NCBI GenBank assembly: GCA_024102725.1
Contig: JAGFJL010000004.1
Location: 1 to 62,295 of the forward strand
Origin: Nitrococcus mobilis
GTDB taxonomy: Bacteria > Pseudomonadota > Gammaproteobacteria > Nitrococcales > Nitrococcaceae
Reading direction: 5' to 3'
Length of the DNA: 62,295 nucleotides
A model generated the notes under the pieces. It ran no database searches. It had not been told where the DNA came from and saw nothing but the letters and a program-made list of their open reading frames with translations. This document shows, in pieces, positions 54,776-62,295 of this stretch. Numbering within the stretch: position 1 is the first letter of the stretch; every line of letters begins with the position of its first letter. A program made the translations under genes and the position numbers.

Positions 54776-55775
54776 ATGGAACGCGTAACGAAACTCACCC
54801 TTTCGTTAGGCCTAATCGGCTTGGCGCTCCTGACGCTAGCCGCCTGCGCACCAAAAGAAGAGCCTCAACTCAAGGCGGTCTGAATTCCGTCGGCGCCAAG
54901 GCGCCGGCGCAGGAAGACCCCGCGCTCATCGAGCGCCGTTGGACCGGGTTCAATGTCCAGCAGCTCAAACCCGGCGAGCCGGCCGAGGTTGTGCTACCGC
55001 TACCGGAGAAGACGGTCCGGGTGAAAGTATCCCCGGTGTCCGCCAAGAAGCTGGAACTGACCCGGGAGCAATCCGCCTGGATCGGTTGTACTGATGACGG
55101 ATCCGAGTTCTTCATCATGGGCCTGGGCGATGGCTACGAGGCTCAACTCGGCGGCCACGAACTGATCTACCGCATCCGCTCCGTCGACGGCGGGCCGGGC
55201 ATGCTCGAGATCTATGACGCCGAGCGTTTCCGGGCGGCGCCCAACGACGGCGTCCGCGGTTACCCACCCGCGGTCCCAGTGGCGACTCCTCCTGTACGGA
55301 TCCGGCCAGTCGCATCGATGTCATGGTGCTCTACACTCCGCAGGCCCGCGCCGGCTCCGGCGGTATGGCCGACATAGAGAACGAGATCGCATTCACCATC
55401 GGCCGCACCAACCTGGCCTACGCCAACAGCAATGCGAACCACCGCCTCAACCTCGTCTACGTCGGGCTGGCCAGTTTCAACGAGCCGGCGGGCGGAGTGG
55501 ATTCCAATGCTCTGCTGAGCGATCTGCAGGACACCTCCGAGGGTATCCTGGACACTGTGCATGGCACTCGGGATTCGGTAAAGGCCGATCTAGTATCGCT
55601 GATCTACGAGGTCGACGACGGCGGCTGGTGCGGCTGGGGTAACACCGTCGAGAACGCCAACCCCGATACCACGGATCACCGGGCGTTCTCCGTGGTCAAG
55701 CGCTCCTGCGCCGGCGCCAACCTCAGTTTCCCCCACGAGGTGGGCATAATCTTGGCGCCCTCCACGACAGGGACA
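54776..55775 (+). pseudogene. Reprolysin-like metallopeptidase, truncated at the active site
   Basis: A lipoprotein-like start (MERVTKLTLSLGLIGLALL, then LAACAPK) breaks frame near 54885. A second frame carries ALIERRWTGFNVQQLKPGEP. A third, from about 55290, reads IDVMVLYTPQARAGSGG, the opening of the catalytic domain, then GGWCGWGNTVENANPD. It reaches NLSFPHEVG and there loses all similarity, although the zinc motif HExxHxxG should continue. The protease is dead by two shifts and by loss of the metal site. Confidence 0.78.
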
Positions 55776-56209
55776 ATGCAGGGACCAGCTCACATTCGGG
55801 CTGTATCCGCCGGGTTCATTTTTGGAATGAAAAAGGCGTCAAATAGTGCAACCAGGCTTACTCGTAAGACGAAATCCTGGCAACGATCGACGAAGCCTTG
55901 CCCGGGGGCTGACGCTTATGAGCGTTGTTCTGGATACCGGCATCTGTTCGCTGCGTTTATCACGTCTGGTATACCGCCCGATCTCATCTATCGGCACCTA
56001 GCGGGCATGGCGCAGAATTGCTTCTGGCGATTGTGTCGCGGCCAGCAACTGGTACCCGATACGTAGGAAAAATGCACCAGCGGGCCGGTACGACTGATGA
56101 TTGTGCTTCAAGAGGCGGCATAGGACCGAATCAGGATCGGACCCTCGGGTTGGAGTCCGATCCTGACCTAGAACGTGGCGTGTCTTGACCGCGCGGTTGG
56201 TGCCAGCGC
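55776..56209. other. Debris region with a PIN-gene relic
   Basis: Only broken frames are found. One piece (55918-56066) is listed separately. Confidence 0.4.
55918..56066 (+). pseudogene. Relic of a PIN-domain toxin gene
   Basis: From 55927 the bases closely follow 40733-40790 of the PIN toxin gene, sharing the run CTGTTCGCTGCGTT and ACCGCCCGATC-like blocks. Two frames give VVLDTGI and LFAAFITSGIPPDLIYRHL. Only the N-terminal third remains and a one-base gap breaks it. Confidence 0.55.
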
Positions 56210-56800
56210 TCAGGCAGCGGCTTGACGGGTCGTTATCCTGTTCAGCGTCACGGGGACCGGCTGGCAGACCGTATTGCATACAGGCGAGTGGGCCTTGGTA
56301 AATACCAACAGCTCGTCGAGTTCCTGCTCACTGCAGTCAGCTTCGATCTGCATGTCGATTTGGATGTGCTTGTACCCGATCGGGGCCGTCTCATCCAGGG
56401 CGAGCAACCCCTGAAGATCCATGGTGCCCGTAAGCTCGGTAGAAAGTGACTTGATCCGTATACCGCGGGCGGCGGCGTGCAGCACTGTCGTCGTGGTGAC
56501 ACATCCGGCCAGCGCATGCAGCAGAAACTCGACCGGGTTGCCGCCCTCGTTGTTGCCCAACAGGACGGGAGGTTCACCGTTGGTGAATACGAAGGGTTCC
56601 TTCCGGGAGTCATCCTCGCGCCCGGCGCCATAGAAGGATTGAATGGTGGAGCGGTTTTCACCGCCGCTGATCCACCGGTTACGCGCGCGAAACTCGAACT
56701 GAGCGAGTGAGGGATCCTGGCGGAGCGCCTCGACAGTCTGGTTCATTTGCTCGATGTTAAAACCATTGCGGATATCGTTGGATGAAGCGTTCATGGTCAT
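56210..56800 (-). CDS. OsmC-family protein
   Basis: A 196-residue OsmC-like protein expected to reduce organic peroxides or act in related thiol chemistry. The two cysteines are in HALAGCVTTTTVLHAAARG and KAHSPVCNTVCQPVPV. AAGGAGA lies just before the ATG at 56800; the frame continues upstream, but that part is antisense to the promoter region. It is divergent from the GlxA-type regulator, which may control it. Confidence 0.9.
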   Translation of the reverse strand: MTMNASSNDIRNGFNIEQMNQTVEALRQDPSLAQFEFRARNRWISGGENRSTIQSFYGAGREDDSRKEPFVFTNGEPPVLLGNNEGGNPVEFLLHALAGCVTTTTVLHAAARGIRIKSLSTELTGTMDLQGLLALDETAPIGYKHIQIDMQIEADCSEQELDELLVFTKAHSPVCNTVCQPVPVTLNRITTRQAAA

Positions 56801-56991
56801 CGTCTCCTTCGCTACCGATCTGGCTCGTGTATCTGTCTCACGGGCTGATGCCCAGTTGGGGCGTCTGGGTCGCTTGGCGCCACACGCTGTAACTGCACCC
56901 AGTGAGAGATACGATAGGCCTTGACAATACCGCAGGTAAGATGGATTTTTGGCGAAAACAGGCTGTTTGTGCCACTTAATGGAGAACTTCT

Positions 56992-58050
56992 GTGGCCCGC
57001 GCTCAAGCAAAGCCGATTGACGTGCTGATCGTCGCGGTACCCGAGACCGCGGGCTCGGCTTTGTATGGCATGATGGATGTGCTGATGGCGGCGGGTACGT
57101 TGTGGCAGCAATTAGTACGCCTTCCCGCTGAGCAGCCGCTGTTTTCGGTGCGGATTCTTTCTCCGCAGCGGCAGCCGTTTGATTGCGGCAACGGGATTCC
57201 GGTCAGGCCCGATTTCGGCATTGTCGACGATCCGACTGCGCCGGTTGTGATCCTCCCGGAGCTTTGGCTCGGTCCGGACGAAGGGATTCACGGCCGCTAC
57301 CCGGAGCTGATGGAGTGGATCCCGCGGCAATATGCTGCAGGGGCGGCAATCTACTCGGCATGCTCCGGTGCCATCATGCTGGCGGAAACCGGCCTGCTCG
57401 ACGGCTGTGAGGCCACCTCGCACTGGGGTTATCGGGAGCTGTTCCGGCGCCACTATCCCAAGGTGCGCTTTCGGCCGGAACCCAATCTCGTCTTTGCCGA
57501 CCCGGCGGGGGGTATCGTCACGGCGGGCGGCACCACCTCATGGCATGATCTTGCGCTGCACATCATTGCGCGCTATGGCAGCCCCGGCGAAGCCATGCGC
57601 ATTGCCAAAGTGTATCTACTGAAATGGCATGATGAGGGTCAATTGCCGTATGGCCCGCTCGTGCGGCACGCACCGCACGCCGACTCGGTGGTCAAAGCTT
57701 GTGAGCAGTGGCTTGCGAAGCACTACCCGGAAAGAGACGTGCTACAGCGCACGGTGGCACGCTCCGGTCTTCCCGAGCGGACCTTAAAACGGCGCTTCAA
57801 GGCGGCGACGGGTACGACGTTGATCGACTATGTGCAGAATCTACGCATTGAGGAGGCAAAACGAATTCTGGAAAGCACGCATAGCCCGGTCGACGCGATC
57901 AGCGCGCAGGTCGGTTATGAGGACACCTCCTTCTTTCGCCGGCTGTTCAAACGCCGCACCGGGTTGAGCCCGCGCCAGTACCGGCGCTTGTTCCAGCCGA
58001 TCGGCCTGAACGCCGAGGCTGATGCGGCGTTACCGGCCGGCGCGCCCTAG
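56992..58050 (+). CDS. GlxA-family regulator (DJ-1/PfpI domain plus AraC domain)
   Basis: A 352-residue regulator. The N-terminal half (to about residue 200) is a DJ-1/PfpI-like domain with the nucleophile-elbow cysteine in AIYSACSGAIMLAETGLL. The C-terminal half is an AraC DNA-binding domain with two helix-turn-helix units (RTVARSGLPERTLKRRFKAA and ISAQVGYEDTSFFRRLFKRR). The start is GTG at 56992 with GGAG upstream. It is divergent from osmC with 191 bases between, so it probably controls that gene and itself. Confidence 0.9.
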   Translation: MARAQAKPIDVLIVAVPETAGSALYGMMDVLMAAGTLWQQLVRLPAEQPLFSVRILSPQRQPFDCGNGIPVRPDFGIVDDPTAPVVILPELWLGPDEGIHGRYPELMEWIPRQYAAGAAIYSACSGAIMLAETGLLDGCEATSHWGYRELFRRHYPKVRFRPEPNLVFADPAGGIVTAGGTTSWHDLALHIIARYGSPGEAMRIAKVYLLKWHDEGQLPYGPLVRHAPHADSVVKACEQWLAKHYPERDVLQRTVARSGLPERTLKRRFKAATGTTLIDYVQNLRIEEAKRILESTHSPVDAISAQVGYEDTSFFRRLFKRRTGLSPRQYRRLFQPIGLNAEADAALPAGAP

Positions 58051-58203
58051 AGGCAGGCAAGCATTGCGGGAGAAGCTAACGGTAAGCACCATGCGGGAAT
58101 CGCAACCTTGCACGTTATCCGGAGCCTCGCAGCCGTATTCCAAAAACACGTCCTTGATCTTCACAAGCATCTGATCTTCATTGAATTCGCGAGGTCTTGG
58201 CAT
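58030..58203 (-). pseudogene. N-terminal fragment of a TetR-like regulator
   Basis: The frame begins MPRPREFNEDQMLVKIKDVF then LEYGCEAPDNVQGC, the start of a TetR DNA-binding domain. Similarity is lost after about 35 residues and the frame runs into the end of the GlxA gene. The ligand domain is gone. Confidence 0.6.
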
Positions 58204-58480
58204 GGCCGGCCTGCGTGTCGGGAGAGTAATACTTGACCGGTCGGTCCGTGCTAACCTGACTCTGCATATGGTGATGATCATCGGGTTCGCCTGGTTCGGA
58301 AGCATGACGTTCACCGCGTACGAAGTCGGCGCCATCCGGGGGCTGGGCAGCAACAGTTTGTTCATCTCTTGGCTGTATGCGGTGCTCCGCGTGTAGAACG
58401 TCTCCCACCTTATCGGCACGGTGGAACTGACCATCGCCGCGCCGCCGGCTGCGCGCGGGACGTTGAGCCGCCGGCACCGC
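58202..58480 (+). pseudogene. DUF417 (YkgB-like) membrane protein, nonsense and truncated
   Basis: The frame reads ANLTLHMVMIIGFAWFGSMT then FTAYEVGAIRGLGSNSLFIS and stops at TAG 58394-58396. In the same frame it continues with VSHLIGTVELTIAA. This is the first half of a DUF417 protein. It is divergent from the TetR-like fragment, and the two start codons overlap in CATG. Confidence 0.6.
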
Positions 58481-58508
58481 CATCCGCGAAACCGCAAGGA
58501 GAAAGATC

Positions 58509-58967
58509 ATGAAAGCCGAGTACCACAAGAGTCCCGAAGCCCTGTCGGGCCTGACGCCGGAGCAGTACCGCGTCACCCAGCAGGACGGAACCGAGCCTCC
58601 GTTCGCGAACGCCTTCTGGGACAACAAAGAGCCGGGCCTGTACGTCGATGTGGTCTCCGGTGAGCCGTTGTTTGCCTCCGTGGACAAGTTCGACAGCGGC
58701 ACCGGCTGGCCGAGCTTCACCCGGCCGGTAGAGGCGGACAACGTCATCGAGAACCGGGATGCCAGCCACGGTATGCTCCGCACCGAGGTGCGTTCCAGAC
58801 ACGGCGACAGCCATCTTGGGCACGTTTTCCCCGATGGCCCACGCGAGTACGGCGGCATGCGTTATTGCATCAATTCCGCCGCATTGCGTTTCATCCATCG
58901 CGATGAGTTGGACAGCGCCGGATACGGTGCCTATCTCCACTTGTTCGAGAACGAAGGAGGCGACTGA
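58509..58967 (+). CDS. msrB: Peptide-methionine (R)-S-oxide reductase
   Basis: A 152-residue MsrB that repairs the R form of methionine sulfoxide. It has [30 protein letters not shown] and the catalytic cysteine in [11 protein letters not shown]. The structural-zinc CxxC pairs found in many MsrB proteins are missing. AAGGAG lies upstream of the ATG. The stop overlaps the msrA start, so the pair is coupled. Confidence 0.94.
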   Translation: MKAEYHKSPEALSGLTPEQYRVTQQDGTEPPFANAFWDNKEPGLYVDVVSGEPLFASVDKFDSGTGWPSFTRPVEADNVIENRDASHGMLRTEVRSRHGDSHLGHVFPDGPREYGGMRYCINSAALRFIHRDELDSAGYGAYLHLFENEGGD

Positions 58968-59482
58968 TGACCGATTCCACCGAAAAGGCGATCCTCGCCG
59001 GCGGCTGCTTCTGGGGCATGCAGGAACTCCTGCGTGGCCAACCCGGCGTCCTGGCCACCCGCGTAGGTTACAGCGGCGGCGATGTGGAGAACGCGACCTA
59101 CCGCAACCATGGCACCCACGCCGAAGCAATCGAGATCGTGTTCGACCCGGCGCGGACCAGCTACCGCAAGCTGCTGGAGTTCTTCTTCCAGATCCACGAT
59201 CCGACCACGCCGAACCGGCAGGGCAATGACCGCGGCATGAGCTACCGTTCCGCCATTTTCTACTTCGATGATGCCCAGCGCCGGATCGCCGAGGAGACGA
59301 TCGCGGAGGTGGACGCCTCCGGTCTGTGGCCGGGTAAGGTGGTGACCGAGGTGGCGCCCGCGGGGCCGTTCTGGGAGGCCGAACCCGAGCACCAGGACTA
59401 TCTGCAGCGCTATCCCCACGGCTACACTTGCCACTACGTGCGACCGGACTGGAAACTGCCGCGCCGCGCCGGCGCCGCCTGA
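58967..59482 (+). CDS. msrA: Peptide-methionine (S)-S-oxide reductase
   Basis: A 171-residue MsrA for the S form of methionine sulfoxide. The catalytic motif is [14 protein letters not shown], followed by [20 protein letters not shown] and [19 protein letters not shown]. It starts in a TGATG overlap with msrB. With the thioredoxin-like protein downstream it may form a repair group. Confidence 0.95.
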   Translation: MTDSTEKAILAGGCFWGMQELLRGQPGVLATRVGYSGGDVENATYRNHGTHAEAIEIVFDPARTSYRKLLEFFFQIHDPTTPNRQGNDRGMSYRSAIFYFDDAQRRIAEETIAEVDASGLWPGKVVTEVAPAGPFWEAEPEHQDYLQRYPHGYTCHYVRPDWKLPRRAGAA

Positions 59483-59648
59483 GCTCGGCAGGGGGGCGGC
59501 GATACATGCGCGGCGAGGGCTGCCCGGGAGGTCGCTGTGTGTCGAGCGCAACGCAAATCCTGTCCGTGAGCATGCCGCTAGGCCGCGAGACCATCTTGAA
59601 CCGTTGCTGGGACATCCTCACCGGCAACGGACAACTGAGGTGTCCAAC

Positions 59649-60422
59649 GTGCCGTATGGAATTCTTGGTCAAGTCGCACCCGAGCTGGCCGTCACCGACT
59701 GGATCGACGGCGAAGGACAGCCGCGCGTGCCTTGGCAGCTTGCCGATCGTCCGGATACCGTGCGGGTGATCTACTGTTTCCAGGCCTGGTGTCCGGGATG
59801 CCACAGCAGCGGTTTTCCTACCCTGCAGGCGTTGACGAGGGAATACACGGATCGCGGTGTGCAGTTCGCCGTCATCCAGACCGTGTTCGAGGGCCACGAC
59901 GCCAATGGCGAAGCGCAGCGCCGCGTGATGCAGCGACGTTATGGCTTGGTGTTGCCGTTCGGTCAGGATGACGCCTATCCGCGCCCGGCCACGATGACCG
60001 CTTACCGCACCGGCGGCACGCCGTGGTGGATCGTCATCGACCGGCAGGGACGGGTGATCTACAACGACTTTCACTGGCGCTTGGCGCTGGCGTGTCGGAC
60101 TTTGGACGCGGCTCTCGAAGGCAAGAGTAAGCCACCCCAGATGCGCGAAGATACCCTGGTTCACGACGAGGCCGGCCAGCGTTTCGTGCTGAAGTTCCAC
60201 GACGGCGGTGAGGGTGAGCTCGTTTACCGCCGGGATGGGCAGGTGCTCGAGCTGGTGCACACCGAGGTGCCGGCCGACCGCCGCGGCCAGGGCCTGGGCG
60301 CCCGCCTGCTGGAGCGGGCGCTCGAGGCCATTGAAGCGCAGGGCCTCAAGGTGAGGCCGGTGTGCGGCTATACCCGGCACTATCTGCAGCGTTACCAACG
60401 TTGGGCGCCGCTGTTGGCCTGA
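59649..60422 (+). CDS. Thioredoxin-like/GNAT (YjdJ-type) fusion protein
   Basis: A 257-residue two-domain protein. Residues about 1-160 are a thioredoxin-like fold of TlpA type with the redox motif FQAWCPGCHSSGFPTLQ and GGTPWWIVIDRQGRVIYND. Residues about 165-257 are a small acetyltransferase of YjdJ type with VPADRRGQGLGARLLERAL and the C-terminal RPVCGYTRHYLQRY. I use the GTG at 59649 with GAGGTG upstream. It follows msrBA by 166 bases and may reduce or regenerate them; the acetyltransferase substrate is unknown. Confidence 0.82.
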   Translation: MPYGILGQVAPELAVTDWIDGEGQPRVPWQLADRPDTVRVIYCFQAWCPGCHSSGFPTLQALTREYTDRGVQFAVIQTVFEGHDANGEAQRRVMQRRYGLVLPFGQDDAYPRPATMTAYRTGGTPWWIVIDRQGRVIYNDFHWRLALACRTLDAALEGKSKPPQMREDTLVHDEAGQRFVLKFHDGGEGELVYRRDGQVLELVHTEVPADRRGQGLGARLLERALEAIEAQGLKVRPVCGYTRHYLQRYQRWAPLLA

Positions 60423-60504
60423 GCGCGCGGCATTTGGACACGGCGGGCAACATCTGGGCCAGGCTCCGGCCCCGGTCTCGTCCGAGAGCCGGCTATTGGC
60501 CGGC

Positions 60505-62046
60505 TCAGTGGACGGCGACTTCGGCTTCGTCCATGTCCTCATCTGCGTCAAGGGCCTGGAGGTGTTCGCGCTTGAAAAAGCGGTCCAGCAGCAGGCGCAG
60601 CGGCGCGAGCAAGGCGATCAGCACTGGAAAGAGGATGCCGATAGCGCTCGATTTCAGGATCCACAGCGCCGCAAAGCACGCCACCTGGATGGCCGTGAAG
60701 TAATGGATGATCCTGCGCGGGACATTGCGTACGTAGTGCGTATTCGGGTAGAGATTCCGATCGGTGAACCAGAGTGTAATGCGATCGAAGAACTGATTCC
60801 CCGCTAGGGTGACGAACCCCATATAGAGGAAGAGACCGAACAGCACGGCCATCGGGATCAATTTGATCAGCGGCAGCAGAAGAATCGATACGCCGATGAG
60901 TATATGGATGGTCAGGGCGGAGAGACGGTTCTCGCGCACGCCCACGATTCGCTCGCGTCGCTGACCCTCGACCTCGATGATTTCCGTCTCGGCCAGGCTT
61001 TTGACGTGATTGAGCGCGTGCACGGTGGCGGCGACGATCCACGGCAGCGCGAAAACGGAAGCGCCTACGACGATGAAGCCGAGCACCAGCAGGTCGAGGT
61101 GGAAGCCGCCACCTTTTTTCAGTTGGTAGCTGGGGGCATTGACCAGGCGTGTGGTGATGTTCTGATCTAGAAACAACAGGATCGTTGCCATGAGCGCCGG
61201 GATGATGGTCGCAAAGATCGCCCAAGTGGGAACACTCAGCAAATCCACGAGCCAGGGCCGGCCGGTCGTGGTCGCGAAAGTTTCAGGCACTTGGGGCCGC
61301 GCGAAAGGGACGTCGACGTACAGGAAAGAGAAAGCCGTTGCGATGACGATGGCCAGCGCCGGGCCAAAATCCGAGATAAGGTTGCGGATCGTTCGTCTCA
61401 GATAGGGCGTCTGCGTGACCCTCTTCATTCCGCGTGCCAAAGCATAAGTCATAAGGGCGACGACGAGGCTGGCGAGCTCGCGAGTGGGATCGCCGTCTTG
61501 GATGAAAACCGGCACGATGGCCTTCTTCGCGGCCTCGACGATAAAGATGACCGCAATGAGCGCGGCGAAGATTTCGTCGGTGAATCGGGTGAACAGGCGC
61601 ATCATGGCGGCGGCATCGGTAAGCGCGAGAATGATGAGGAAGACGCCCGACCAAATCCCCGTCCACGCGTAGGTGGTCAGGAAAGGGATGCCATAGCGCT
61701 CACAGGCGGCATAGAGGAGTCCGGTGAAAATAACGATCGGTCCGGTCCCGCCGAGGATGGTCAGGGGTTGTCCCGCAAAGAGCGCGAAGATGACACCGCC
61801 GGCGGCGGTGACGACGATCATCTCGACGGTGCCGATGGCCCCGTCGGTGACGACTTCAGTAAGGCCCCCGAAGGCCACCGCGTTCGCGAGGCAGGCAAAA
61901 AAGAGGAAAAGCACGGAGGCGAGGGCCTTCGGGTGCAGCCCCTGCCGGAAATCGTCGCCATACCAGGGCAGGACTCGGCGGCGCAGGTCTTCGAGGATGC
62001 CTCCTGCGAAACGGCCGGTGCGTTGCAGTGAATCAACAGGTGCCAT
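60505..62046 (-). CDS. SLC4-type (HCO3- transporter family) anion carrier
   Basis: A 513-residue membrane protein with about 12-14 helices. It matches the bacterial members of the SLC4/band 3 family: FGGLTEVVTDGAIGTVEMIV, FAGQPLTILGGTGPIVIFTG, and the signature GGGFHLDLLVLGFIVVGASV with FALPWIVAATVHALNHV. The C terminus is acidic and cytosolic. It probably carries bicarbonate or another anion. A second possible bicarbonate carrier, SulP, lies 11 kb away. Confidence 0.9.
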   Translation of the reverse strand: MAPVDSLQRTGRFAGGILEDLRRRVLPWYGDDFRQGLHPKALASVLFLFFACLANAVAFGGLTEVVTDGAIGTVEMIVVTAAGGVIFALFAGQPLTILGGTGPIVIFTGLLYAACERYGIPFLTTYAWTGIWSGVFLIILALTDAAAMMRLFTRFTDEIFAALIAVIFIVEAAKKAIVPVFIQDGDPTRELASLVVALMTYALARGMKRVTQTPYLRRTIRNLISDFGPALAIVIATAFSFLYVDVPFARPQVPETFATTTGRPWLVDLLSVPTWAIFATIIPALMATILLFLDQNITTRLVNAPSYQLKKGGGFHLDLLVLGFIVVGASVFALPWIVAATVHALNHVKSLAETEIIEVEGQRRERIVGVRENRLSALTIHILIGVSILLLPLIKLIPMAVLFGLFLYMGFVTLAGNQFFDRITLWFTDRNLYPNTHYVRNVPRRIIHYFTAIQVACFAALWILKSSAIGILFPVLIALLAPLRLLLDRFFKREHLQALDADEDMDEAEVAVH

Positions 62047-62211
62047 GATCGCTGCCCCTTTCCAAATGGCGCACTATAGCGCAGTCGGCCCCGCACGCAG
62101 GGCCATTCGATGGCGAGTGCAGTCTCAACAAGAACGGTAGGAAGTGTCAAATTTTCTGTAACGGGTTAAGAACCTGTTTTCGATCTTGTCGAAATCGCCG
62201 ATTCTGGAAAG

Positions 62212-62295
62212 ATGCGTAAGAGCAAGTATCCAAGCGACATCAGCCGTGAGTAGTTTGAGCGGATCCGCCCACTGCTGGAGCAGGCGCGCAAGCGC
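62212..62295 (+). pseudogene. Start of an IS5-type transposase with an amber codon
   Basis: The frame reads MRKSKYPSDISRE, then TAG at 62251-62253, then FERIRPLLEQARKR to the window end. This is the N terminus of IS5-family transposases, where the TAG position is normally Gln (CAG). The gene is cut by the window border. Confidence 0.7.

Noticed and set aside
58410..60551. Minus-strand open frame of 713 codons
   Set aside because: It is antisense to msrB, msrA and the thioredoxin/GNAT gene, all of which have clear motifs.

Overview
The window looks like a chromosomal segment of a high-GC gammaproteobacterium. The core genes (phosphoketolase, glucokinase, 6-phosphogluconate dehydrogenase, YjbQ, DUF1820, the MsrB/MsrA pair, a SulP carrier and an SLC4-type anion carrier) are of that kind. 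A bacterial V-type ATPase whose proteolipid carries a sodium-type ligand set suggests a halophile or alkaliphile, perhaps near Ectothiorhodospiraceae. The genus is inference only; no rRNA gene is present.

Layout. (1) 0-15.8 kb is an energy-metabolism block: a zinc alcohol dehydrogenase, a seven-gene V-type ATPase operon (B-D-I-K-E-DUF2764-A), a broken thymidine/AMP-phosphorylase-like gene, a ribose-phosphate pyrophosphokinase, phosphoketolase, and a broken ADP-forming acyl-CoA synthetase/acetyltransferase. A decayed piece of a second ATPase A-subunit gene lies at 42-185, upstream of the B gene, and hints at how the operon order was permuted. (2) 15.85-23.4 kb starts at a near-perfect Tn402/Tn5053-type terminal repeat. 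It carries a serine resolvase, a res-like region and a ParDE module, then a foreign-looking cargo (monooxygenase, VOC protein, NAD(P)-binding protein, nucleoside hydrolase, several broken genes), and ends with a frameshifted TniR-like resolvase. (3) 23.4-29.1 kb is an ABC exporter operon with a GbsR/MarR-like regulator and a SpoIIAA-like protein. (4) 29.5-41.6 kb is an island ending at the 3' half of a tRNA-Arg(ACG), a probable attachment site. It holds a split Cas4-like nuclease fused to a CFI-box domain, a DinG/XPD-like helicase, a TOTE-type primase-helicase, and several toxin-antitoxin modules, both intact and decayed. (5) 41.6-62.3 kb returns to core genes: pgl-glk-gnd, YjbQ, DUF1820, tRNA-Ser(GGA), SulP, a cold-shock protein, GDT1, OsmC/GlxA, MsrB-MsrA and SLC4. 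Decayed genes are scattered among them and the start of an IS5-type element is cut by the window end.

How the genes may work together. Glk, Pgl and Gnd would feed pentose phosphates to the phosphoketolase, giving acetyl phosphate. The V-ATPase would couple ATP to an ion gradient. The 31.4-40.1 kb nuclease, helicase and primase genes look like a mobile-element or conflict-system module surrounded by addiction modules. About twenty genes are truncated, frameshifted or carry internal stops, so the segment is either decaying or contains sequencing indels.
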